DNA of 64,000 bases, taken from NCBI RefSeq assembly GCF_018918075.1, contig NZ_JAHLPW010000010.1:1-64000 (forward strand). The letters run 5' to 3'. The DNA comes from Virgibacillus sp. MSJ-26. Lineage in GTDB: Bacteria > Bacillota > Bacilli > Bacillales > Amphibacillaceae. Positions 54,140-61,027 of the stretch are shown here, one piece after another. The position numbers and the translations under genes were made by a program. The first letter of the stretch is position 1; each line of letters begins with the position of its first letter. A model generated the notes under the pieces. That model had not been told where the DNA came from and ran no database searches. It worked only from the letters and a program-made list of their open reading frames with translations.

Positions 54140-54550
54140 TCACTTGGTAAATGTCGCCTTGACTCGTTTTGACCTTATAAAATATACAATCAAAACGACA
54201 CTGACTAATAGATAAAACATTTCCTCTGCATAGCCAGAAATATAGACTAGTAAACTTTCAGCAGCTTGAACCAAATAAAAGATAATCATTAATATAGGTA
54301 CAAAACGCTTTCTTTTAATCCATGAATAAATAACAACAGCTGTGAATAATAGCATTACTGCACTAAAAATGTAGGTTGTTAGACCCACTTGATCAAGTTC
54401 GACTGGGTTGGCCATAAGCAAAATAAGCACTGATCCAAACGTAGAAACAAACACATGAATCGCGGGAAGTATTAGCCAACCAGACACAATAGCATATTTA
54501 GAATCGGTATTGAAATTTGGTTCGTCTTGTTTTATATTCTTTTCAGTCAT
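54140..54550 (-). CDS. DUF2569-like membrane protein
   Basis: A 136-residue protein with an acidic ~18-residue N terminus and four hydrophobic segments (about 22-46, 56-76, 82-103 and 108-126). The opening GWLILPAIHVFVSTFGSVL resembles DUF2569 proteins. ATG follows GGGAG. It lies between a frameshifted membrane gene and a lmo0937-family gene on the same strand, but a terminator (54659-54687) separates it from the latter. Function unknown. Confidence 0.72.
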   Translation of the reverse strand: MTEKNIKQDEPNFNTDSKYAIVSGWLILPAIHVFVSTFGSVLILLMANPVELDQVGLTTYIFSAVMLLFTAVVIYSWIKRKRFVPILMIIFYLVQAAESLLVYISGYAEEMFYLLVSVVLIVYFIRSKRVKATFTK

Positions 54551-54658
54551 TTTTCTTCTCCCTTCTTATTTAAGATAACATATGACCTTGTGATAAAAGA
54601 AATAATAGACGTTTATGGTTGGCTTTATAAGTGTGAAATCAATAAAATAATAAAAAAA

Positions 54659-54687
54659 GAGGATTGCCATCAGAATAGTCAATCCTC
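54659..54687 (-). terminator. Terminator of the second lmo0937-family gene
   Basis: GAGGATTG and CAATCCTC pair around a 13-base loop, with TTTTTTTATTATTTT following on the minus strand. It is 45 bases after the stop at 54732. Confidence 0.85.
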
Positions 54688-54731
54688 CAACATTCATTTT
54701 AAGCTATATACCAACCTTAAAATAAATTATT

Positions 54732-54878
54732 TTAAGGTGCTCGGTTGCCTGTGACCAATTTTATGATTAATACAACCAATGCAATGACTAATAATATATG
54801 AACAAGGCCACCTGCGATTTTAAAGGAGAAGCCTAAAATCCACAGAACTATTAAAATTCCAATAATTGTCCAAAGCAT
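54732..54878 (-). CDS. lmo0937-family small membrane protein
   Basis: A 48-residue protein beginning MLWTIIGILIVLWILGFSFK and ending TGNRAP, very similar to the product of 49504-49650. It has two hydrophobic segments. AGAAGGAG stands 8 bases before the ATG. A SigB-like promoter (GTTTAA-13-GGGCAA) is about 95 bases upstream, and a strong terminator follows, so it is a single-gene transcript. Members of this family are general-stress inducible in related bacteria. Confidence 0.88.
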   Translation of the reverse strand: MLWTIIGILIVLWILGFSFKIAGGLVHILLVIALVVLIIKLVTGNRAP

Positions 54879-54970
54879 CTGTTTCACTCCTTCTATAAAG
54901 CACTTTTTTGATAAAAATATTAGCGTTGTATATAAAGTACAATGAGAGTTTTATCTGTTAAAGTTATTAA

Positions 54971-54995
54971 TTGCCCCAATTGGACAACTTTAAAC
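54971..54995 (-). promoter_or_regulatory. SigB-like promoter for the second lmo0937-family gene
   Basis: On the minus strand a perfect GTTTAA (54990-54995), 13 bases, and GGGCAA (54971-54976) match SigB with one mismatch in the -10 box. Confidence 0.55.
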
Positions 54996-55094
54996 ATTTT
55001 ATAACCCGCTTCACTAGTCAATTTACATTTAATGTTTACAAACTATCATGCGTGCTATAATAAATGTGAAGTTATTTTCAAGGAGATGATTGAT

Positions 55095-55847
55095 ATGGGT
55101 AAGTTGCAGGGGAAAGTTGCTATTATCACAGGTGGAGCAGGTGGAATTGGAAAAGGGATTGCCACAGCTTTTGTTAAAGAAGGAGCAAAAGTTGCTATCG
55201 TTGATGTGAACGAAGAAGCTGGTTTAGAAGCCTTGGAAGAATTAAAAAGATTTCAACCTGAATCGAATTTTATACAAGCTGACCTGACTGATCATCAAAA
55301 CTTAAAAAATATCGTTGATGATGTGGTTTCTAATTATAATAAGCTAGATATTTTAGTGAATAACGCACATGCATCACGTAATAAACCATTCCTTGAACAA
55401 ACACAAGACGACTTAGATCTTTCTTTTAATACAGGGTTTTATCCTACATTTTATCTCATGCAGGCAGCCATTCCACACCTTAAAGAAACAAAAGGAAATA
55501 TTATTAACTTCGATTCTGGGGCTGGGGTCGAGGGACATGCTAGTCAAGCTTCTTATGCAGCAGCTAAGGAAGCGATTCGTGCGATTACACGCGTTGCCGC
55601 TAATGAGTTTGGCAAAGATGGCATTACCGTTAACCTGATCGCTCCTATTACCAATTCACCAGGCGTCAAACAGTGGGCCGAGGCTGAGCCTGAGTACTAT
55701 CAAGAAGTACTTAATAAAATACCAATGAAAAAATTTGGAGACCCTGAATTAGACATTGGACGAGCTGCCGTATTCCTTGCCAGCGACGATTCCAAATATA
55801 TTTCAGGTCAAACTATTAACGTAGATGGTGGATCCGTTAAATTTTAA
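55095..55847 (+). CDS. SDR-family oxidoreductase
   Basis: A 250-residue short-chain dehydrogenase/reductase. TGGAGGIGKG (about 12-21) is the nucleotide motif, with acidic DVN after the second strand favouring NAD. The catalytic Ser sits in FDSGAG, and YAAAK near 155-159 provides Tyr and Lys. The usual NNAG reads NNAH. It ends SGQTINVDGGSVKF. ATG 55095 follows AAGGAGATG; the frame extends upstream to 55032 without support. A TGCTATAAT extended -10 lies at 55056-55061. It neighbours a second SDR and an alcohol dehydrogenase. Substrate unknown. Confidence 0.9.
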   Translation: MGKLQGKVAIITGGAGGIGKGIATAFVKEGAKVAIVDVNEEAGLEALEELKRFQPESNFIQADLTDHQNLKNIVDDVVSNYNKLDILVNNAHASRNKPFLEQTQDDLDLSFNTGFYPTFYLMQAAIPHLKETKGNIINFDSGAGVEGHASQASYAAAKEAIRAITRVAANEFGKDGITVNLIAPITNSPGVKQWAEAEPEYYQEVLNKIPMKKFGDPELDIGRAAVFLASDDSKYISGQTINVDGGSVKF

Positions 55848-55852
55848 AGACA

Positions 55853-56222
55853 GAGCAAAAGCTGAAGCGCCCGATTAGCAACGTACAAGTTGGAGAAGGC
55901 CTGACGAGATAAAGGAGACTTGAAGAGCGGAGCGATTCAAAGTCAACTTATCGTAGGAAGGCATTCGAAACTTGCTAGTTGCTGGGCGCTTATGCTGGAC
56001 GAGCAAAAGCTGAAGCGCCCGATTAGCAACGGACAAGTTGGAGAAGGCTTGACGAGATAAAGGAGACTTAAAGAGCGGAGCGATTCAAAGTCGACTTATC
56101 GTAGGAAGGCATTCGAAACTTGCTAGTTGCTGGGCGCTTATGCTGGACGAGCAAAAGCTGAAGCTAAACGTGGCCAATTTCAGTATAAAGTTATCGACAA
56201 GAGCTATAATGTTATAGTTTCC
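55853..56222. repeat. Composite dispersed repeat, copy 4, with 148-bp tandem duplication
   Basis: GAGCAAAAGCTGAAGC begins at 55853, 56001 and 56149, exactly 148 bases apart. The two full units are nearly identical and each contains the long CAAGTTGGAGAAGGC...GAAGGCATTCGAAACTTG hairpin and GGGCGCTTATGCTGGAC. The third start runs directly into the tail GTGGCCAATTTCAGTATAAAG shared with copies 1 and 3. It begins six bases after the SDR stop. Confidence 0.85.
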
Positions 56223-56230
56223 TGAACTAT

Positions 56231-56271
56231 AAAAGGCTAACGCTATCCTTTCGAGTCTGCGTTAGCCTTTT
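56231..56271 (-). terminator. Terminator between repeat and second SDR gene
   Basis: AAAAGGCTAACGC and GCGTTAGCCTTTT form a perfect 13-bp stem with a 15-base loop, 27 bases after the SDR stop at 56298. Confidence 0.88.
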
Positions 56272-56297
56272 AGCTTAAGATATAATTTATTAGCTGC

Positions 56298-57059
56298 TTA
56301 GTATGCACTCCACCCAGCATCAGCTGCTAAAGTAACACCATTTATATAAGCTGATTCGTCTGAAGCTAAGAAAAGAGCTATATTAGCAATATCTTGAACT
56401 GTTCCAGCTTTTGGCATTAAATTAACCCCACGAGTAGCGACTTCCATACCAAACTCATCCACATTTGTCATAGTTGCAGCAAATCCCGTTTCAACATGGG
56501 CTGGTGCAATAGCGTTACAACGAACATTTTGCGGGCCATATTGAGAAGCGACATTTTTCGTCATCCCGACAACCGCATGTTTAGCTGCTGTATAAGCAAG
56601 ACCACCACGGCCACCAGTTAATCCAGAGATAGAAGCCATATTTACAATTGTTCCCCCACCATTTTCAACAAATACTGGGATAACTTTACGTAACGTACGC
56701 ATAACACCGTTGACGTTAACAGTCATAACGCGATCCCACGTTTCATCCTTCACGTTCGCTGCTGCTTGCATATTATCACCAACACCTGCGTTATTGACGA
56801 CAATATCAACACGACCAAATTTGGCAACTGTCTCGTCAACCATCTTATTAACATCCTCTTCAAGAGCTACGTTTACTTTGACTCCTAGGGCTTCATAATT
56901 CAATTCTTTTAGTTCAGCGACGGTTTTATTCAATGACTCTTCATTAAAATCTGCGATAACCACTTTTGCGCCTTCTTTAGCAAAGGCAAGGGCAATTTCT
57001 TTTCCAATACCTGCACCGCTACCTGTAATAATGGTTACTTTATCTTCTAAACGATTCAT
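56298..57059 (-). CDS. SDR-family oxidoreductase (3-oxoacyl reductase/glucose dehydrogenase type)
   Basis: A 253-residue short-chain dehydrogenase. TGSGAGIGKEIA (about 12-23), NNAGVG near 87, catalytic Ser in NMASISG (about 140) and YTAAK near 154-158 are all intact. The end YINGVTLAADAGWSAY is typical. ATG 57059 is six bases after AGGTG; GTG and ATG codons just upstream overlap the ribosome site. On the minus strand its promoter (TTGTGA-17-TATAAT) overlaps a Rex-like site, so it may be controlled by redox state with the divergent alcohol dehydrogenase. Substrate unknown; acetoin/diacetyl or a sugar are options. Confidence 0.9.
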   Translation of the reverse strand: MNRLEDKVTIITGSGAGIGKEIALAFAKEGAKVVIADFNEESLNKTVAELKELNYEALGVKVNVALEEDVNKMVDETVAKFGRVDIVVNNAGVGDNMQAAANVKDETWDRVMTVNVNGVMRTLRKVIPVFVENGGGTIVNMASISGLTGGRGGLAYTAAKHAVVGMTKNVASQYGPQNVRCNAIAPAHVETGFAATMTNVDEFGMEVATRGVNLMPKAGTVQDIANIALFLASDESAYINGVTLAADAGWSAY

Positions 57060-57114
57060 TTCCATCACCTTTTCTTAGTTAGGATTATATTTATTAGAGA
57101 CTGGTTCTATGTTT

Positions 57115-57143
57115 ATTATACAACTTCGTGAATATCGTCACAA
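57115..57143 (-). promoter_or_regulatory. SigA promoter of the second SDR gene
   Basis: On the minus strand TTGTGA (57138-57143) and TATAAT (57115-57120) are separated by exactly 17 bases, about 50 bases before the start codon. Confidence 0.6.
57126..57143. promoter_or_regulatory. Rex-like operator overlapping the SDR promoter
   Basis: TCGTGAATATCGTCACAA matches the Rex consensus TTGTGAA-N4-TTCACAA with two mismatches. It covers the -35 box and most of the spacer of the minus-strand promoter, where a bound repressor would block polymerase. Confidence 0.5.
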
Positions 57144-57181
57144 TTTTAGAGTCATTATTTTTATTTTAAGTTTGATAACTA

Positions 57182-57210
57182 TTGCTATTCATCCTGTCTT
57201 ATACTATAAT
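57182..57210 (+). promoter_or_regulatory. SigA promoter of the alcohol dehydrogenase gene
   Basis: TTGCTA (57182-57187) and TATAAT (57205-57210) are spaced by 17 bases. The Rex site begins four bases after the -10 box and would cover the start point of transcription. Confidence 0.7.
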
Positions 57211-57214
57211 TTAA

Positions 57215-57232
57215 TTGTGAATCATTTCACAA
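57215..57232. promoter_or_regulatory. Rex operator
   Basis: TTGTGAATCATTTCACAA is a perfect match to the Rex redox-repressor site TTGTGAA-N4-TTCACAA. Rex binds when NADH is low and releases when the NADH/NAD+ ratio rises, so the alcohol dehydrogenase would be induced under oxygen limitation or reductive stress. Confidence 0.85.
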
Positions 57233-57259
57233 ACCAATCTCTTTTAGGAGGAATAAGTG

Positions 57260-58279
57260 ATGAAAGCAGCTGTTGTAAGTGAAAAAAATAAAGGTAAAGT
57301 AGATATTATAGATGTTGAGCTTCCTGAATTACAGTCTGGTCAAGCACTTGTCAATGTTGAGTATTGTGGCGTTTGTCACACAGATCTTCATGTTATTAAA
57401 GGAGATTTTGGCGAAGTTCCTGGCAGAATTCCTGGACACGAAGGTATTGGAGTTGTAAAAGAGATTGCTGATGATGTAACGAGTTTAAAAGTTGGTGATC
57501 GAGTTAGTATTGCCTGGTTCTATGAAGGGTGCGGAACATGTGAATATTGCATCACAGGTAGAGAGACATTTTGTCGCGACGTAAAAAATGCGGGTTTTAG
57601 TGTCAATGGAGCAATGGCTGAACAGTGTATTGTAACTGCTGATTATGCTGTCAAAGTACCAGATAACTTAGATCCCGCTCAAGCCAGTAGTATAACTTGC
57701 GCAGGCGTAACATGTTACAAGGCTATCAAAGTGGCTGATGTAAAACCTGGTCAGTGGATTGCCATTTATGGCTGTGGAGGTTTAGGTAATCTAGCTATTC
57801 AATATGCAAAAAATGTTTTTAACGCAAAAGTGATTGCTGTTGATATTAATAATGATAAATTAGAACTTGCCAAGGAAGTTGGGGCTGATTTAACTTGCAA
57901 CCCGATAGAAATTGGCGATTCAGGTAAATGGATCCAAGAACAAGTTGGCGGAGCACATGGTGCCGTAGTAACAGCAGTTTCTAAAGTAGCATTCAATGAA
58001 GCTGTGAACTCATTACGTGCCGCTTCGAAAGTCGTCGCAGTAGGGCTACCTCCTGAAACAATGGATTTAGAAATTGTGAAAACCGTATTAGACGGTATTG
58101 AAGTCGTTGGATCATTAGTGGGGACAAGAAAGGACCTAGAAGAAGCATTCCAGTTCGGTGCAGAAGGAAAAGTCGTCCCAATTGTTCAGATGAAACCTCT
58201 TGAGGAAATCAATAATATTTTAGATGATATGGAACATGGTAAAATACAAGGACGAATTGTACTTGATATGAGTTTATAG
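57260..58279 (+). CDS. adhP: Zinc-dependent alcohol dehydrogenase
   Basis: A 339-residue medium-chain dehydrogenase. CGVCHTDLH (catalytic zinc Cys near 37), PGHEGIGVV (His near 60), the structural zinc cluster CGTCEYC...C (about 91-105) and the NAD-binding [14 protein letters not shown] (about 171-184) are all present. The wording [12 protein letters not shown] is typical of AdhP/AdhT, which interconvert ethanol and acetaldehyde. ATG 57260 follows AGGAGG; a GTG one codon earlier is closer to it. Rex-type control fits a fermentative role of regenerating NAD+. Confidence 0.92.
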   Translation: MKAAVVSEKNKGKVDIIDVELPELQSGQALVNVEYCGVCHTDLHVIKGDFGEVPGRIPGHEGIGVVKEIADDVTSLKVGDRVSIAWFYEGCGTCEYCITGRETFCRDVKNAGFSVNGAMAEQCIVTADYAVKVPDNLDPAQASSITCAGVTCYKAIKVADVKPGQWIAIYGCGGLGNLAIQYAKNVFNAKVIAVDINNDKLELAKEVGADLTCNPIEIGDSGKWIQEQVGGAHGAVVTAVSKVAFNEAVNSLRAASKVVAVGLPPETMDLEIVKTVLDGIEVVGSLVGTRKDLEEAFQFGAEGKVVPIVQMKPLEEINNILDDMEHGKIQGRIVLDMSL

Positions 58280-58290
58280 TTAACAATATA

Positions 58291-58326
58291 GATGACTGAT
58301 GAATGCCTAATTATTCCTCAGTCATC
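58291..58326. terminator. Hairpin between convergent adhP and prsW-like genes
   Basis: GATGACTGA and TCAGTCATC form a 9-bp stem with an 18-base loop and TTTACATTT follows on the plus strand. It overlaps the last codons of the convergent gene. Confidence 0.45.
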
Positions 58327-59495
58327 TTTACATTTGATTCTTCCTTCACTACCTCTTGATGTGGAACTGAATGGATCCTGACAATCTGTTTCAACCCTGC
58401 GCTAATTAATACAAAAATAAAAATCCATCCAATAACAATTAAAATAATGTATTGTAAATAGAAATTTTGGAGCGCATACAGTGGCATATCCCATACAGCA
58501 TGAAGAATCATCGACACCGCAAATAGACGTATAAATTTGCTAGAGAAGATATGATTACTCGTTAATTTATCATCCTCTTTAACGTAAACTAAAGCAGCAC
58601 CAGCGATGGCTGACCAAATCGTATGTGTTCCAATTCCTGTCCAAGCCCGTAAAAAGATGACATTCGTCATGCCATAATCTCCAAATAACTCTGATGTAAA
58701 TGCATAACCTGCTGATTCAAAAGCCGCAAATCCCGCACCAATTGCTGCACCAATGAGAAGCCCATTTAAAATATATTTTGGATTTAACTTTCGTATAAAA
58801 TAAATAATAATAGCAAGTTTACCAATTTCCTCAATGACGCCAACAATAATTGCCCCTGAAAACGTTAAATCATAAACAGGAAAGATAGAATAAAGAATAA
58901 GTGTTGCTGGAATAGAAGCTGCGCCGCCAACAAAAAACATGATTGAGTTTTCATAAAAACTAATATTTTGCGGTGCGTTCATTTCCCAGAAAAAAATGAG
59001 TAGCGAAAAAGGGACAGCAAATGATCCAATAACCATTAAACCTGGCAAGGCATAAATGTTTTGAAAAATGTCCATTGCAATAAATAGAAAAAGATAGGTT
59101 AATGCCAACGTTATAAAAATCCGTGAAAATAACCACGGTTTTGGCCATGTCGATGAAATGTCTTCTTCCTTTGGTGTCGTAAAAGAAGTACCTGAAATGA
59201 AAATTAGCTCTGCTTCTTGCTTCGTATGTTTCTTAAACACGTTAGAGAAAATATCCTTTAAATTCAAGTCAACTTTTTCTTGCTCACCGACCCATGTATT
59301 AATTTTATCTGTTGCATATAAAAATGAATCTTTCATGTGATGGGAAAAATCTTTTGTAGACGCGTGTTGATCGGTATATTTATATTGTTCTTCTTGATTT
59401 TCAATCGCTTGCACTTCAGTTGGTACAGCCGTGCCACAAAACGTACAAAACTTGGCATCTACCTCTAATAAACCTCCACAATGAACACAGTACAA
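58311..59495 (-). CDS. PrsW-family intramembrane metalloprotease with zinc ribbon
   Basis: A 394-residue membrane protein. The N terminus is a zinc ribbon (CVHCG at 3-7 and CTFCG at 17-21), followed by a polar region to ~115 and about nine hydrophobic segments. GVIEEIGKLAIIIYFI carries the PrsW glutamate motif (EExxK), with a FAAFESAGYAF segment and HAVWDMPLYAL providing the histidine. PrsW in Bacillus subtilis cleaves an anti-sigma factor, but this branch has the added zinc ribbon. TTG 59495 has AAGGGG about 10 bases upstream. The substrate here is unknown. Confidence 0.85.
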   Translation of the reverse strand: MYCVHCGGLLEVDAKFCTFCGTAVPTEVQAIENQEEQYKYTDQHASTKDFSHHMKDSFLYATDKINTWVGEQEKVDLNLKDIFSNVFKKHTKQEAELIFISGTSFTTPKEEDISSTWPKPWLFSRIFITLALTYLFLFIAMDIFQNIYALPGLMVIGSFAVPFSLLIFFWEMNAPQNISFYENSIMFFVGGAASIPATLILYSIFPVYDLTFSGAIIVGVIEEIGKLAIIIYFIRKLNPKYILNGLLIGAAIGAGFAAFESAGYAFTSELFGDYGMTNVIFLRAWTGIGTHTIWSAIAGAALVYVKEDDKLTSNHIFSSKFIRLFAVSMILHAVWDMPLYALQNFYLQYIILIVIGWIFIFVLISAGLKQIVRIHSVPHQEVVKEESNVKMTEE

Positions 59496-59753
59496 GCTCT
59501 CAGCCCCTTAATATCAAAAACTATTATACTCTTAATATATCACAAATAGCTTGTAGTCATTCAATTTTATTAGTCCTATATATATCTTTAAAACCATAAT
59601 AAAAAGCCTCACTTGAGTGCGAGACTGACTTTCCTAAGTATATTTTTTGTCACGATAATTCTCGAACCTCTCATGTGTAAAGTCCGAGATTCTTAAGAAC
59701 AGGGTACACATATCCTTACTATGATTCTTAGATTGCACATATTCTCCAATCAA

Positions 59754-60083
59754 TTAACCTGCGATAAAATAAGGGAAATATGTTACGACCGTTACCAAAG
59801 GACTTATAACAATAAATAACAATAATCCCAATGAAACCGATGACAACTTGAATTCAAATGGCTTAACTTCCGCCTCTCCTTCACCATTCCATCCTTTTCT
59901 ATTTGCATTAAAAACGTTACTATTTTGATTTTTATCAAGTTGAAAGAACCAAACGATTCCAAATATAATTATTCCACCTATAAATATTATGTCTACAAAT
60001 TGCCAAGAAATTATATCAGAAATAAACCAAAGAAACCCCGTTTCAACCAATATAGTTATGAATACAATGGTAGCTTTTTTCAC
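59754..60083 (-). CDS. DUF3899-like small membrane protein
   Basis: A 109-residue protein with three hydrophobic segments (about 4-22, 28-47 and 82-105) and a polar stretch (DKNQNSNVFNANRKGWNGEG) between the second and third. The layout resembles DUF3899 proteins of Bacillaceae. A good ribosome site (GAGAGGATG) precedes the ATG. It is monocistronic. The 59496-59753 gap shows no clear terminator or other feature. Function unknown. Confidence 0.7.
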   Translation of the reverse strand: MKKATIVFITILVETGFLWFISDIISWQFVDIIFIGGIIIFGIVWFFQLDKNQNSNVFNANRKGWNGEGEAEVKPFEFKLSSVSLGLLLFIVISPLVTVVTYFPYFIAG

Positions 60084-60497
60084 TAAAACATCATCCTCTC
60101 TCTTTGTTGTAGTTATGCTTCAATTTGGAAATACATGTCATAAAAACATTGATTAATTTTCATTTAAATAGCCTTGTAATTAATGTAAAATATATTTAAT
60201 AATCTGTCAATTCAAATTAATTTTTTTGCGGAACTGTTTCCGAAATCTACTTATCAGGATTATAATATTGTGTTTATTCATAATTTCTTTTTGATGATGA
60301 ATAATAATTGACTAGCTCTAAGAGCCGTGTCAAAATAATAAGCCAACTTTATTTAGAGTCAATCCGGTGATTGCGATAAGTATGTATTAGAGTTCTTCTT
60401 TTATGGAATCCTTCCAGGTAGCGTTCTATATTGCCCTAGATATTCTAATATAAAAAATATATAATGAATCTATTATTTTTAACGTAGGTGAGCCATT
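60084..60497. other. Intergenic region without supported features
   Basis: A 414-bp AT-rich divergent gap between the DUF3899-like gene and the RNase HI gene. A TATAAT lies near 60460 without a convincing -35 box. No repeat, RNA leader or ORF could be supported. Confidence 0.4.
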
Positions 60498-60890
60498 TTG
60501 ATTGAAGTGTATACGGACGGTGCGTCGAAAGGGAATCCAGGATTAAGCGGAGCGGGAATATATATTAAAGCTCATGGTCAAGTCTATGAACATCAATCTC
60601 CTCTTGGCATTTTATCCAATCATGAAGCTGAATTTTATGCGGTGATTAAAGCGCTCGAAATTTGTCAAAGCTCCTATCCAGGGGAAATTCTGTCTTTTCG
60701 ATCAGATTCGCAAGTCGTTGTTGATGCCATTGATAAAAACCATACTAAAAATCATAATTTCCTTCCGCTCCTTAACAAAATTAATGAGCTTGGAAGTACA
60801 TTTCCCTACTTTTTTATTAAATGGATTCCAAGTAAGGAAAATAAACAAGCCGATATTTTAGCTAAGCAAGCGATTAATTTAAATGAGTGA
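60498..60890 (+). CDS. Ribonuclease HI family protein
   Basis: A 130-residue RNase H-fold enzyme that would cut RNA in RNA-DNA hybrids. The active-site residues are Asp7 (VYTDGASKGNPG), Glu45 (NHEAEFYAVI), Asp70 (RSDSQ) and an Asp in NKQADILAKQA near 118. It lacks the basic protrusion of Escherichia coli RNase HI, like the YpdQ/YpeP branch of Bacillus. The start is TTG at 60498 after TAGGTG. It is monocistronic and ends at a degenerate repeat. Confidence 0.9.
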   Translation: MIEVYTDGASKGNPGLSGAGIYIKAHGQVYEHQSPLGILSNHEAEFYAVIKALEICQSSYPGEILSFRSDSQVVVDAIDKNHTKNHNFLPLLNKINELGSTFPYFFIKWIPSKENKQADILAKQAINLNE

Positions 60891-60965
60891 TTGGACTTAT
60901 CGCCTGAGTTGGACCTTTTCCCGTGAGTGAAGAGACCGACCGCGCGAGTGAGACATTTACTTGCA
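60889..60965. repeat. Degenerate ~20-bp repeats after the RNase HI gene
   Basis: GAGTGATTGGAC, GAGTTGGACC, GAGTGAAGAGACC and GAGTGAGAC recur about every 20 bases starting at the stop codon. Similar GAGTGA-rich runs are common downstream of genes in Bacillaceae. No coding potential. Confidence 0.4.
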
Positions 60966-60989
60966 CAGAGAGGAGTCAGTTAAACAGTT

Positions 60990-61025
60990 AAATCAAGGGG
61001 TTCAATCAATTGAACCCCTTGATTT
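60990..61025. terminator. Bidirectional terminator with 17-bp stem
   Basis: AAATCAAGGGGTTCAAT and ATTGAACCCCTTGATTT are perfectly complementary with only two bases between them. It serves the convergent RNase HI and lipase genes. Confidence 0.85.
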
Positions 61026-61027
61026 AT

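Noticed and set aside
54527-54754. A 75-codon plus-strand frame
   Set aside because: It runs antisense to the terminator and end of the lmo0937-family gene and the start of the DUF2569-like gene.
57260-58279. A second Rex-type site inside or downstream of the alcohol dehydrogenase gene
   Set aside because: No TTGTGAA-N4-TTCACAA-like palindrome was found beyond the two sites upstream.
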